DNA of 51,523 bases from Neobacillus fumarioli NBRC 102428 (GTDB taxonomy: Bacteria > Bacillota > Bacilli > Bacillales > Cytobacillaceae): NCBI RefSeq assembly GCF_001591485.1, contig NZ_BCUZ01000011.1, positions 1-51,523 on the forward strand. The letters are read 5' to 3'. The translations under genes were made by a program, and so were the position numbers. Positions 40,087 through 48,939 of this stretch are shown piece after piece. Below the pieces are notes generated by a model, which was not told the DNA's origin, made no database searches, and worked only from the letters and a program-made list of their open reading frames with translations. The number at the start of each line of letters is the position of its first letter. Position 1 is the first letter of the stretch.

Positions 40087-42208
40087 CCGGAAATTTCTTG
40101 CCTATTTGGATGATCTGAATATGATTACAATTCTTTTTCCCTTTTCCTATCATCATGGCAAGGCATCCTCTTTTTATATTTCAAATGGCTCGGAAATTCG
40201 TCCATTGTCAGTCATCAAGAAAGATAAAATTGAAAATTATGTTAAATATATTTGCAGGCTTAATTTTGAATTTCATTTCGGACGTCAATATTGGATTCTG
40301 GATGAGTATAACGGGAAAACAGATTTACAAATTGGCGCGGTGATCCGCACGGAGGCATTCGATCAAAAATTCTATTATGAAGGCGACGACCTCGGTGTAA
40401 CATTCGGACAGGATGGTGTTTGCTTTAAGCTGTGGGCCCCAACAGCTGTACAAGTGAAACTAAAATTAAAGCCGCCTGAAAGCCCATTTGCAGAAATCAT
40501 CAAGATGAAACGCTATGACCGCGGTATATGGTCTATTGTCATCAATCGTGAACTAGAAAACTACCAGTACAGCTTTCTTTTGCAAATTAATCAGGAATGG
40601 CGTGAAGCGGTCGATCCCTATGTGAAAGCCGTAACGGCGAACGGAAAATCTGGAGTGATTCTCAATCTAGAAAAAACACGAGAACCCTGGACAGAACTGC
40701 CTCCAATAGAAAGCCCTGTTGATGCAATCATCTATGAAACACATATCCGGGATTTTACCATTCACCCGGGCAGCGGGATTAAACATAAAGGATTATATCT
40801 TGGTGCCGGTGAACTTCATGCTAAAGGGAAAGATGGCGGAGCAACCGGATTGTCTTATGTTAAAGAATTAGGTGTAACTCATCTTCAATTACTTCCATTC
40901 AATGATTTTGCCGGTGTGGATGAATTAAATCCTGAACAAGAATATAATTGGGGCTATAATCCGCTTCATTTCAATACCCCTGAAGGTAGTTATTCAACTG
41001 ACCCTGCCAACCCATATGCAAGAATTTGTGAATTAAAACAGTTAATTGAACAGATCCATCGTGCCGGACTTCGGGTGATTATGGATGTTGTCTATAATCA
41101 TGTCTATATTCGGGAAGAATCATCATTTGAAAAGGTGGTACCCGGCTACTATTTTCGTCATGATGAACTCGGGCTGCCATCTAACGGAACTGGTGTTGGA
41201 AATGATATTGCCTCAGAACGGCGCATGGTGCGGAAATTTATTGTAGATTCCATCCGTTTTTGGATGGAGGAATATAATATTGATGGTTTTCGTTTTGATT
41301 TAATGGGGATTTTAGATATCGAGACAATGAAGGAAATTAGAGATGTCTGTAATCGGATTAAGAAAGATGCCATTATTGTCGGCGAAGGATGGAATCTGAA
41401 TACGCCGCTCGCTTTCGAACACAAGGCGATCATCGCCAATCAAGATAAACTTTCGGATATTGCGCAATTCAATGATGTATTCCGCGATTGTCTAAAGGGA
41501 AGCACTTTTAACTTATTGGATAAAGGGTATGCTTTAGGCAATGAACATTATCTGGAGGCTGCCTGTGAAGCCATTACGGGAAGCATTGGGTACAATACGA
41601 ATGGTCAAGGCTTGTTTCATGAACCTGTGCAATCCGTCAATTATGTGGAGTGCCATGATAATCATACACTATGGGATAAACTTCAAATTTGCCTTTCAGA
41701 TGCCGATGACGAGATTCGGCGAAAATACCACCGGCTTGTGACAGGACTGTGTATATTATCTCAAGGAATTCCCTTTCTTCACAGCGGCCAGGAGTTCTTC
41801 CGCACAAAACAAGGTGAAGGAAACAGCTACCGCTCTCCAGATACGATTAATTGGCTGGATTGGGACCGGAAATCGGAGTTTAAAGATCATGTTGAGTATA
41901 TAAAAGGACTTATTCACATCCGGAAAACATTTGCTTGTTTTCGGATGAGGACTGCCAAGGAAATTCAGAAGTGTATTCATCGTCTGCCGGCAGGCTCTCC
42001 AATAATTGGACTATTCTATCAAACAGACCAGGCAGAACTGGTTCTTGCTATTAATCCAAGCCTTAAAAACCATTCATTTCCACTTCCGGAGGGAGAATGG
42101 GCTGTTTTAGCCAATGAAGAGTATGCGAGCCGTTCTTCTCATAATGTCATTCAAGGGGGCACCATCATATTGGAGCCCATTTCATTAAATGTTTTGTTGA
42201 AAAAATAG
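40073..42208 (+). CDS. amyX: Type I pullulanase AmyX
   Basis: Hydrolyses alpha-1,6 branches of pullulan, glycogen and limit dextrins. It is 711 residues, cytoplasmic (no signal peptide), as is B. subtilis AmyX. An N-terminal all-beta region and a CBM48-like domain (around FGQDGVCFKLWAPTA, residue ~115) precede the GH13 barrel. Catalytic segments are DGFRFDLMG (nucleophile Asp), GEGWNL (acid Glu) and VECHDNHTLWD (transition-state Asp). YNWGYNP is the pullulanase-specific motif. The C-terminal domain is the usual beta sandwich. ATG 40073 matches the family start but has only AGAGGG six bases upstream. No glycogen genes are adjacent. Confidence 0.94.
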   Translation: MIAADRKFLAYLDDLNMITILFPFSYHHGKASSFYISNGSEIRPLSVIKKDKIENYVKYICRLNFEFHFGRQYWILDEYNGKTDLQIGAVIRTEAFDQKFYYEGDDLGVTFGQDGVCFKLWAPTAVQVKLKLKPPESPFAEIIKMKRYDRGIWSIVINRELENYQYSFLLQINQEWREAVDPYVKAVTANGKSGVILNLEKTREPWTELPPIESPVDAIIYETHIRDFTIHPGSGIKHKGLYLGAGELHAKGKDGGATGLSYVKELGVTHLQLLPFNDFAGVDELNPEQEYNWGYNPLHFNTPEGSYSTDPANPYARICELKQLIEQIHRAGLRVIMDVVYNHVYIREESSFEKVVPGYYFRHDELGLPSNGTGVGNDIASERRMVRKFIVDSIRFWMEEYNIDGFRFDLMGILDIETMKEIRDVCNRIKKDAIIVGEGWNLNTPLAFEHKAIIANQDKLSDIAQFNDVFRDCLKGSTFNLLDKGYALGNEHYLEAACEAITGSIGYNTNGQGLFHEPVQSVNYVECHDNHTLWDKLQICLSDADDEIRRKYHRLVTGLCILSQGIPFLHSGQEFFRTKQGEGNSYRSPDTINWLDWDRKSEFKDHVEYIKGLIHIRKTFACFRMRTAKEIQKCIHRLPAGSPIIGLFYQTDQAELVLAINPSLKNHSFPLPEGEWAVLANEEYASRSSHNVIQGGTIILEPISLNVLLKK

Positions 42209-42252
42209 TTACTTGACGAAAAAAGGCTATTGGAGCTAAAATCTAATAAGAT

Positions 42253-42290
42253 AGCTATTGCAGAACTAGTTTCAATAGCTTTTTTTATTT
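42253..42290 (+). terminator. Terminator after amyX
   Basis: AGCTATTG (42253-42260) and CAATAGCT (42273-42280) pair around a 12-base loop, followed by TTTTTTT. Confidence 0.75.
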
Positions 42291-42360
42291 GCTAAAAATT
42301 TAAGGATCGAATTTATTTGGACAGATCCATTAGATCGGCATAAATTGAAGGTGAACAGCT

Positions 42361-43131
42361 TTGGAACATATACTAGGACAAGAATGGGAAATAAGCCCTG
42401 CTGGAGGCGCAACGGGAGAAGCCTTTTATGCAAAGTTTGAAGATCAAAGGCTTTTTTTAAAGCGGAATTCCTCGCCGTTTCTTGCGGTACTGTCGGCAGA
42501 AGGGATCGTTCCAAAGCTTGTTTGGACGAAACGGCTAGAAAACGGTGATGTGATAACAGCACAACAATGGCTTGAAGGCCGTGAACTGAAACCACCGGAG
42601 ATGAACCAAGAGCTTGTTGCCAAGTTACTAAAGAAAATTCACCGTTCAGAGCCGATGCTTGGAATGCTGAGCCGTTTAGAGAAATCACCGCTAAATCCAG
42701 ATGCTTTTTTACAAGAAATCAACGGATTGGATGATAAAGTCCTATCATTACCATCTGTACAAAAGGCATTGCACTTCCTCTTAACGGAAAAAGATCATGT
42801 TTACAGTGAGGAGAAAGTGGTATGTCATGGTGATGTGAATCATAACAACTGGCTGCTTACGAAAGACAACCAGTTGTATTTAATTGATTGGGACGGGGCA
42901 ATGATTGCTGACCCTGCAATTGATTTAGGCATGCTCCTATATTGGTACATCCCTGAAGAAAATTGGCAGGATTGGCTCAGCATGTATGGTGAAGTACTTA
43001 CCGCCCATTTAAGGCTGCGTATGAAATGGTATGTAACGCTTCAGACCTTGTCATCGATTCAATGGTACAAGGATAAGGAGCGTCCGGAGGAAATGAATAA
43101 GTGGATCAATTTTTTATCTGAGATCCTTTAA
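42361..43131 (+). CDS. ytmP: Phosphotransferase-family protein YtmP
   Basis: A 256-residue protein of the APH/choline kinase-like fold. The catalytic loop is CHGDVNHNNWLL (Asp and Asn) and the metal-binding DFG-equivalent is LIDWDGAMIADPAIDLG. AAGGTG precedes TTG 42361 by nine bases. B. subtilis YtmP and the CotS spore-coat kinases belong to the same broad family, but the substrate is unknown; antibiotic phosphorylation should not be assumed. It converges on ytzH with a single base between the stop codons, so transcripts from the two strands must overlap. Confidence 0.82.
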   Translation: MEHILGQEWEISPAGGATGEAFYAKFEDQRLFLKRNSSPFLAVLSAEGIVPKLVWTKRLENGDVITAQQWLEGRELKPPEMNQELVAKLLKKIHRSEPMLGMLSRLEKSPLNPDAFLQEINGLDDKVLSLPSVQKALHFLLTEKDHVYSEEKVVCHGDVNHNNWLLTKDNQLYLIDWDGAMIADPAIDLGMLLYWYIPEENWQDWLSMYGEVLTAHLRLRMKWYVTLQTLSSIQWYKDKERPEEMNKWINFLSEIL

Positions 43132-43132
43132 A

Positions 43133-43411
43133 TTATGAAAATTGACCGATTTCATTTACCCACTGGGACAAGTTTTCCCGATTCGCCAAAATATGCTGGT
43201 CCAAATCAGCTGTTTGGGCCCCTTGCTGGCTGTAATAGTAGATTTCCTGCAAAATGTTTTTTACATTTTGATCGATTTGTCCATTGACCATCAGGGATTT
43301 TACTAACCGTTCCAGTTGTTCACATTCTGCCACGGAACCTCGAGCATCAGTTTGATGATTGGTTAATATATCTGTAAGCAGTGTTACTTGGTCATTATGG
43401 CTTAATGGCAT
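43133..43411 (-). CDS. ytzH: Small protein YtzH
   Basis: A 92-residue helical soluble protein matching YtzH, with MPLSHNDQVTLLTDILTNHQ at the start and EIYYYSQQGAQTADLDQHI later. The open frame extends upstream to 43579, but ATG 43411 has GAGAGGTG seven bases before it and fits the family length. It lies between ytmP and trmB on the opposite strand, the same arrangement as in B. subtilis. The function is unknown. Confidence 0.82.
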   Translation of the reverse strand: MPLSHNDQVTLLTDILTNHQTDARGSVAECEQLERLVKSLMVNGQIDQNVKNILQEIYYYSQQGAQTADLDQHILANRENLSQWVNEIGQFS

Positions 43412-43577
43412 CCAAACACACCTCTCAAGTGAAAAGTTAAAAAGGAATTCACAGTTAGGTTGTGGATTCTTTTTTTGTTTATACATGAAATGGCAGAGTC
43501 CTTTAACAGGGAGTGCTTGCAAGCTTTTTGCAAGCGTGATATGTTTTTGAAAAAAAAGAAACAATAGGAGTGTCAGC

Positions 43578-44219
43578 ATGAGACTTAGAAATAAACCTTG
43601 GGCGCAGGAAAGATTGGATCAGTATCCGCAATATGTTGTGCCTAATCCTGAAAGTTATAAAGGCAGATGGAATGAAGCATTTGACAGAAATCAGCCGCTG
43701 CATATAGAAGTAGGTACTGGAAAAGGACGCTTTATTACGGAAATGGCAAAGGCAAATCCGGAAATTAATTACATTGGAATTGAATTGTATAAAAGTGTTC
43801 TCGTAACAGCACTGGACCGTTTAATTGAAGCGGAATTGCCGAACGTTAAATTGTTGAATATCAATGCCGCGGATTTACAAAAATATTTTGCCAAGAACGA
43901 TGTATCCAGAGTATATTTGAATTTTTCCGATCCATGGCCTAAGAAGCGACATGAAAAACGAAGATTAACCTATAAAGATTTTTTAAAGCTTTATGAAAGC
44001 ATTATGGTTGATGAAGGGGAAATTCATTTTAAGACCGATAATCAGGGATTGTTTGAATATTCGCTGATAAGTTTTTCCGCATATGGTTTATTATTAACCT
44101 ATATCAGCCTTGATCTTCATAACAGTGATTTTACAGGAAACATTATGACAGAATATGAAGAGAAATTTTCCCAACAAGGAAACCGGATTTATCGCTGTGA
44201 AGTAAAGTTTCGAAAATAA
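43578..44219 (+). CDS. trmB: tRNA (guanine-N7)-methyltransferase TrmB
   Basis: Methylates N7 of guanine 46 in the tRNA variable loop using SAM; 213 residues. The SAM site is [15 protein letters not shown] (about residues 44-58). The family signatures are [11 protein letters not shown] and the catalytic-region [16 protein letters not shown], with [12 protein letters not shown] near the end. GGAG lies seven bases before ATG 43578. It is divergent from ytzH and followed by its own terminator. Confidence 0.96.
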   Translation: MRLRNKPWAQERLDQYPQYVVPNPESYKGRWNEAFDRNQPLHIEVGTGKGRFITEMAKANPEINYIGIELYKSVLVTALDRLIEAELPNVKLLNINAADLQKYFAKNDVSRVYLNFSDPWPKKRHEKRRLTYKDFLKLYESIMVDEGEIHFKTDNQGLFEYSLISFSAYGLLLTYISLDLHNSDFTGNIMTEYEEKFSQQGNRIYRCEVKFRK

Positions 44220-44225
44220 TGTTTT

Positions 44226-44256
44226 GGGCAGCTTTTTATCAGGCTGCCCTTTTTTA
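44226..44256 (+). terminator. Terminator after trmB
   Basis: GGGCAGC (44226-44232) and GCTGCCC (44243-44249) pair around a loop and are followed by TTTTTT. Confidence 0.85.
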
Positions 44257-44306
44257 GTTTTCTAAAAAGTCAGCCAATGGTAAACTGGAAGAAAGGGGGA
44301 AAAGTG

Positions 44307-45149
44307 ATGGAATCATTAAAAATTGGTAATGTAAAAATGACCTGGCTGTCAGGCGGGGTCACGAATCTTGATGGAGGAGCCATGTTTGGTGTCGTTCCAA
44401 AAGCTTTGTGGTCAAAGAAATACCCGGTTAATGAAAAGAATCAAATTGAGCTGCCGACAGACCCGATATTAATTCAAATGGAAGGCATGAACTTGCTGGT
44501 GGAATCCGGCATCGGCCGCGGGAAGCTGACGGAAAAACAGCTAAGAAATTATGGTGTTACACAGGAATCAGATATTGAGGCTTCTTTAGAAACACTGGGA
44601 CTGAGTCCGGAGCAAATTGATTATGTATTGATGACCCATTTGCATTTCGATCATGCTTGCGGCTTGACAACGCTTGCGGACGGACAGTATGTTTCCACCT
44701 TCCCAAATGCGAAAATTATTACATCACAGATCGAGTGGGATGAAATGAGAAATCCAAATATCCGCTCGAGAAATACATATTGGAAAGAAAACTGGCAGGC
44801 GATTGCGTCGCAGGTTGAAACCTTTGAAGAAACATGGAGTCTTGGTTCCATTAAGATGATTCATACTGGAGGCCACTCTAACGGCCATGCGATCCTCATC
44901 ATTGAAGATAGCGGAGAAATTGCTGTCCACATGGCTGACTTAATGGCGACACATGCCCATCAAAATGTACTTTGGGTAATGGCTTATGATGACTATCCAA
45001 TGGATTCCATTTTCGCAAAAGAAAAATGGCTTTCTTATGCTTTAGAGAAGCAGGCTTGGTTTACCTTCTATCACGATGCCTTCTACCGGGCGGTAAAATG
45101 GAGTCGGGATGGGAAGGAAATTGTTGAAAAAATTATTCGGCAAAAATAA
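44307..45149 (+). CDS. ytnP: Quorum-quenching lactonase-like MBL protein YtnP
   Basis: A 280-residue metallo-beta-lactamase-fold protein very similar to B. subtilis YtnP, a lactonase reported to quench Streptomyces signalling and degrade N-acyl homoserine lactones. The zinc motif HLHFDHACG (His111, His113, Asp115, His116) is complete, with later ligands in [20 protein letters not shown] and FYHDAFY. ATG 44307 is used, with GGGGG about eight bases upstream. The open frame extends to 44277 without a better ribosome site. There is no signal peptide. It stands alone between terminators. Confidence 0.9.
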   Translation: MESLKIGNVKMTWLSGGVTNLDGGAMFGVVPKALWSKKYPVNEKNQIELPTDPILIQMEGMNLLVESGIGRGKLTEKQLRNYGVTQESDIEASLETLGLSPEQIDYVLMTHLHFDHACGLTTLADGQYVSTFPNAKIITSQIEWDEMRNPNIRSRNTYWKENWQAIASQVETFEETWSLGSIKMIHTGGHSNGHAILIIEDSGEIAVHMADLMATHAHQNVLWVMAYDDYPMDSIFAKEKWLSYALEKQAWFTFYHDAFYRAVKWSRDGKEIVEKIIRQK

Positions 45150-45184
45150 AATAGCCGCATCTGCCATCAGATGCGGCTATTTGA
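45148..45184. terminator. Bidirectional terminator after ytnP
   Basis: AATAGCCGCATCTG (45150-45163) and CAGATGCGGCTATT (45168-45181) form a perfect 14-bp stem with loop CCAT. The T-run is stronger on the minus strand, so it may also stop ytzB readthrough. Confidence 0.85.
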
Positions 45185-45186
45185 TC

Positions 45187-45324
45187 TAAGAGATGTTTAA
45201 ACGACCGAACGTCTTGTGAGAAGCAAACTTCGGTAGATAAGAAGCGCTTATAACGCCCGAACCGCTTAGGAAAAGCAAACTTCGGTAGATAAGAGGCGTT
45301 CAAAACTCCCGAACTTCTAGAGCA
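45187..45324. repeat. Tandem ~51-52-bp repeat, two and a half units
   Basis: Units begin with TAAGA at 45187, 45238 and 45290. The first two end with the identical GCAAACTTCGGTAGA, and each carries an (a)CCGAAC core. The third is cut off after ~35 bases near the ytzB stop. CCGAAC and TTCGG-type arms within units allow small hairpins. It lies between convergent ytnP and ytzB. No spacer-repeat pattern is present, so CRISPR is excluded. Confidence 0.8.
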
Positions 45325-45330
45325 TTCTCA

Positions 45331-45660
45331 TTAAGAAACCGCCTCTTCCTGCAATTGCCTTACCATTAAAATAGTCCCTGTTGAGGCATCAGCGATAAAT
45401 TCGTATTGTTCTTTCTCGCCATTATGATTTCTGGAAATACCGCCTTTATAAACTTGATAAGATATATGATCTTTCTCAAAGGATTCAGGCTCCGTATAGA
45501 TCCATGAACCATTAATCGGACCAACTTGTTTAAATTGCTTTTTTACCTGCTTTAAAATTTCATTAGGAGAAACTTTTGTGGCTCTGTTGATCATTTCGCA
45601 AACAGCATATCCTCCCAAAGCACCGGCTGCTGCACTAATCACAAACGTCTTCCAGTTCAT
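45331..45660 (-). CDS. ytzB: PepSY-like membrane-anchored protein YtzB
   Basis: A 109-residue protein. The N-terminus FVISAAAGALGGYAVCEMI (residues 6-24) is a hydrophobic anchor or uncleaved signal. The rest is a small PepSY-like fold ending FIADASTGTILMVRQLQEE, the usual PepSY C-terminal strand. PepSY domains are thought to inhibit or chaperone proteases. It matches B. subtilis YtzB by length and order. A run of seven G lies six bases before ATG 45660. It is divergent from ytoP. Confidence 0.78.
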   Translation of the reverse strand: MNWKTFVISAAAGALGGYAVCEMINRATKVSPNEILKQVKKQFKQVGPINGSWIYTEPESFEKDHISYQVYKGGISRNHNGEKEQYEFIADASTGTILMVRQLQEEAVS

Positions 45661-45844
45661 TTACGGCCCCCCCTGAACATTTAAATTGAAAACGTCACAT
45701 CGTTAAATCTTTTACAAGTATATCTTATTTGGACCGGAGAAGATAATATGACAGATAGAGAAAATGAAATATTGGTAAGGGATTCGAAATTTCTGTAAAA
45801 TGAAACTGAATACATACTGACGAAAAGAGGAAAGGGATTAAACC

Positions 45845-46918
45845 ATGAACGAACAAACTTTAAAACTGTTTCAAAGGTTAACGGAACTTCCCGGTGCTTC
45901 AGGAAATGAACATCTTGTCCGTAAATTTATGAAAGAACAGCTGTCCCAATACGCCGATGAAATTGTTCAGGATAAATTAGGGAGTATTTTTGGGGTGAAA
46001 AAAGGAAACGAACAAGGCCCGACTGTCATGGTTGCCGGCCATATGGATGAAGTCGGCTTTATGGTAACGGCGATCACCGATAATGGCATGGTGCGGTTTC
46101 AACCGCTGGGTGGCTGGTGGAACCAGGTTCTTCTTGCCCAAAGGGTCCAAATCATGACAAACAACGGACCCGTCATCGGGGTTATTGGTTCGATTCCGCC
46201 GCATCTCTTAGATGAAGATAGAAGAAATAGGCCGATGGAAATAAAGAATATGCTGATTGATATCGGGGCTGATGATCGTGAAGATGCGATAAAGATTGGA
46301 ATCAAGCCAGGGCAGGCGATTCTGCCGATCTGTCCATTCACCCCAATGGCGAATAAGAAGAAAATTTTAGCGAAGGCCTGGGATAATCGTTACGGCTGTG
46401 GTCTTGCCATAGAACTTTTACAAGAATTGAAAGATACAACCTTGCCAAATATCCTTTATTCAGGGGCTACCGTCCAAGAGGAAGTCGGGTTGCGCGGGGC
46501 ACAAACAGCGGCCAATATGATTAAGCCGGATATCTTTTTTGCCCTGGATGCCAGCCCGGCCAATGATGCGAGCGGGGACAAAAATGAATTCGGCCAGTTA
46601 GGAAAAGGAACATTGCTGCGCATTCTGGACAAATCCATGGTGACACACCGCGGGATGAGAGAATTTGTCTTAGATATGGCTGAAACACATCATATTCCAT
46701 ACCAGTACTTCGTATCACAAGGCGGAACGGATGCCGGCAAAGTTCATATAGCAAATGAAGGGGTTCCAAGTGCCGTAATCGGAATTTGCTCAAGATACAT
46801 TCATACCCACGCTTCGATTATTCATGTGGATGATTATGCTGCTGCTAAGGAGCTATTAGTTAAACTGGTTCAGGCTTGTGACAAAACAACAGTAGAAACT
46901 ATTAAATCCAATAGTTAA
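45845..46918 (+). CDS. ytoP: M42-family aminopeptidase YtoP
   Basis: A 357-residue cobalt/zinc aminopeptidase of the M42 (glutamyl aminopeptidase/FrvX-like) family, cytoplasmic, often a dodecameric shell. Metal ligands and catalytic residues are seen in [11 protein letters not shown] (His and the paired Asp), [10 protein letters not shown] (bridging Asp), [10 protein letters not shown] (catalytic Glu pair), FALDASPA (Asp) and [10 protein letters not shown] (His). ATG 45845 follows GGAAAGGG. Specificity in relatives favours acidic or general N-terminal residues and is not certain here. The next gene starts 53 bases later on the same strand. Confidence 0.9.
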   Translation: MNEQTLKLFQRLTELPGASGNEHLVRKFMKEQLSQYADEIVQDKLGSIFGVKKGNEQGPTVMVAGHMDEVGFMVTAITDNGMVRFQPLGGWWNQVLLAQRVQIMTNNGPVIGVIGSIPPHLLDEDRRNRPMEIKNMLIDIGADDREDAIKIGIKPGQAILPICPFTPMANKKKILAKAWDNRYGCGLAIELLQELKDTTLPNILYSGATVQEEVGLRGAQTAANMIKPDIFFALDASPANDASGDKNEFGQLGKGTLLRILDKSMVTHRGMREFVLDMAETHHIPYQYFVSQGGTDAGKVHIANEGVPSAVIGICSRYIHTHASIIHVDDYAAAKELLVKLVQACDKTTVETIKSNS

Positions 46919-46971
46919 GAAATGGGGTTTGGCTGTTATCCAGCATGCCCTTTTTACAGGGGTGAACAATC

Positions 46972-47493
46972 ATGAAAGTCATCATCGGATCTAAAAATCC
47001 AGCTAAAATCGCTGCAGTGAAAAATGGTTTTTCACAGCTAGAAGCGGAATTTATTGCTTTAGATATTCCATCAGGTGTCAGCGCCCAGCCGTTTTCTGAC
47101 GAAGAAACCATTAAAGGGGCGGTTAATCGTGCAATGGGAGCGTTGAAAGAAGGAAGTGGCGATATTGGCATCGGTCTGGAGGGCGGTGTTCAGGAAACAA
47201 GTGCAGGACTGTTTATTTGCAATTGGGGAGCACTTGCAGCCAAAAATATGAAGCCAATCATTGCCGGCGGGGCAAGAATCCTACTGCCAGAGGAAATAGC
47301 AGCAAGACTCCGGGCCGGGGAAGAGCTTGGTCCGGTAATGGAGACGTTTGCCAAACAAAAAAATGTTAGACACCATGAAGGAGCCGTCGGAATTTTTACA
47401 AATGGCATGGTAAACCGTGTCGACATGTTTACGCATGTGATGAAGCTTTTAGTAGGACAATATACATACGCACTTGAGCCATTAAAAAAATAA
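46972..47493 (+). CDS. DUF84 non-canonical purine NTP phosphatase
   Basis: A 173-residue protein of the DUF84/YjjX family, which hydrolyses inosine and xanthosine triphosphates to keep damaged purines out of nucleic acids. The nucleotide loop is IIGSKNPAKIAAVKNGF (residues 4-20), with VSAQPFSDEETIKGAVNRA and IGIGLEGGVQ carrying the acidic metal site. GGGG precedes ATG 46972 closely, after a run of T that may be the remains of a weak terminator. It is likely co-transcribed with ytoP. The biochemical role is by family. Confidence 0.82.
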   Translation: MKVIIGSKNPAKIAAVKNGFSQLEAEFIALDIPSGVSAQPFSDEETIKGAVNRAMGALKEGSGDIGIGLEGGVQETSAGLFICNWGALAAKNMKPIIAGGARILLPEEIAARLRAGEELGPVMETFAKQKNVRHHEGAVGIFTNGMVNRVDMFTHVMKLLVGQYTYALEPLKK

Positions 47494-47587
47494 TACTGGT
47501 CTTTAGTGATTGCATATTGATAGACGCAGAGATATTGACATTGTTATAATTTAAAAGAGGAAAATAACATTGGGAGGTGCAAGACGA

Positions 47588-47902
47588 ATGAAAAATTTAG
47601 AATCAATCGAGCAATTTGAAGAACTAAAAAATCATGGGAAAACGATCTTTATGTTTTCGGCTGCATGGTGCGGAGACTGCCGTTTCATTGAACCGGCTCT
47701 ACCAGAAATTGAAGCCAAATTTACCGACTATACATTTATTCACGTAGATCGCGATCAATTTATCGATTTATGCCAACAGATGGATGTTTACGGTATTCCA
47801 AGCTTTATCGCCTTTGAAAATGGAAAAGAACTTGGCCGATTTGTCAGCAAAGACCGGAAAACACAAGAAGAAATTGAAGCATTTATTACAGGATTAGAAT
47901 AA
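47588..47902 (+). CDS. ytpP: Thioredoxin-like protein YtpP
   Basis: A 104-residue thioredoxin-fold protein with active site WCGDC (Cys28, Cys31) and the cis-proline in YGIPSF. The Gly-Asp between the cysteines differs from the Gly-Pro of classical thioredoxin and matches the YtpP type. ATG 47588 is chosen since GGAGGTG is eight bases upstream. Recent work in B. subtilis links YtpP to bacillithiol-associated redox or thiol repair; that link is not tested by this sequence. A terminator follows. Confidence 0.88.
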   Translation: MKNLESIEQFEELKNHGKTIFMFSAAWCGDCRFIEPALPEIEAKFTDYTFIHVDRDQFIDLCQQMDVYGIPSFIAFENGKELGRFVSKDRKTQEEIEAFITGLE

Positions 47903-47911
47903 TCCCGTTTC

Positions 47912-47951
47912 AAAGCCTCTATTTTCATTATGTTGGAGATGGAGGCTTTTT
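47912..47951 (+). terminator. Terminator after ytpP
   Basis: AAAGCCTC (47912-47919) and GAGGCTTT (47942-47949) pair, with additional interrupted pairing inside, followed by TT and more T. Confidence 0.65.
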
Positions 47952-47993
47952 CATGTACAATAATTATTAGTCTCTTTACGGGAGGGATCAATA

Positions 47994-48782
47994 TTGAACG
48001 TCAATCAAATAAGGCGGGAATTAGAAGCGAGATTATCCAGTGAAAACCGGAAGATTTCTTATGACCGCGACAAGGAACAGCTTCGAATTGAAAGCAAACA
48101 AACTGGAAAGGGCATCACGATTTCATTGCCGAAAGTGACGGCCAAATGGCACAGCGACAAGGAACAAGCATTAGAAGAAATTGTTTATTATGTGGAGGAA
48201 GGCCTGCGGGCGATGGAGGATACGATCCAGTTAACAGACCATGAAAGAAGAATCTTCCCGGTGATCCGTTCTGCCTCATTCCCAACGGAAGCTGAAGCAG
48301 GTGTCCCGTTTCTTTTGGATGAACATACAGCGGAAACAAGAATTTATTATGCTTATGATTTAGGAAAAACATACAGGCTGATTGACTCGAGAATGATGGA
48401 AAAAGAAGACTGGGTGCCGAGCCGTATCAAAGAAATTGCATTATTTAATGTTAGGTCGCTTACCACACCGCTAAAAGAGGACCAAGTGGCCGGGAATATT
48501 TTTTATTTTCTTAATACAAATGATGGATATGATGCGAGCAGGATTCTAAATAAGGTCTTCCTGAATGAAATGCAAGGGAAAATCACCGGAACAATGGTTC
48601 TTGCTGTTCCTCATCAAGATGTCTTAATTATCGGGGATATTCGTAATGACCGGGGGTATGATGTTTTAGCACAAATGACGATGAGCTTTTTTACAAGAGG
48701 GCATGTCCCGATTACAGCATTGTCGTTTTTGTACGAAAATGGGGAATTAGAACCAATTTTTATTTTAGGGAAAAACAAATAA
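47994..48782 (+). CDS. ytpQ: DUF1444 protein YtpQ
   Basis: A 262-residue soluble cytoplasmic protein of the DUF1444 (YtpQ) family. Characteristic parts are [40 protein letters not shown] and [16 protein letters not shown], and [20 protein letters not shown]. No catalytic residues are established. It starts at TTG 47994, eight bases after GGGAGG. In B. subtilis it is followed by ytpR; here a terminator and then sftA follow. The function is unknown. Confidence 0.85.
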   Translation: MNVNQIRRELEARLSSENRKISYDRDKEQLRIESKQTGKGITISLPKVTAKWHSDKEQALEEIVYYVEEGLRAMEDTIQLTDHERRIFPVIRSASFPTEAEAGVPFLLDEHTAETRIYYAYDLGKTYRLIDSRMMEKEDWVPSRIKEIALFNVRSLTTPLKEDQVAGNIFYFLNTNDGYDASRILNKVFLNEMQGKITGTMVLAVPHQDVLIIGDIRNDRGYDVLAQMTMSFFTRGHVPITALSFLYENGELEPIFILGKNK

Positions 48783-48796
48783 GGAATTTAAAGGAG

Positions 48797-48822
48797 GATC
48801 ACTTGAAAAAAGTGGTCTTTTT
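48797..48822 (+). terminator. Terminator after ytpQ, overlapping an orphan ribosome site
   Basis: GATCACTT (48797-48804) and AAGTGGTC (48810-48817) pair around a GAAAA loop and are followed by TTTTTG. A canonical AAAGGAGG (48790-48797) abuts the stem but leads to no recognisable gene. Confidence 0.7.
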
Positions 48823-48939
48823 GTATCGCAAAAAATCACTCAAGGAGATATTTCGACTTAATTCTGCGGAAATCTGTCGAAAAAATCATAAATACTGCTA
48901 AAATAGAAAGATAGAAGATTGAAGGAAAGAGTGGTAGTT

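Noticed and set aside
48803-48901. 32-codon frame after a perfect ribosome site
   Set aside because: It starts inside a terminator stem and shows no recognisable protein; treated as a likely deletion scar rather than a gene.
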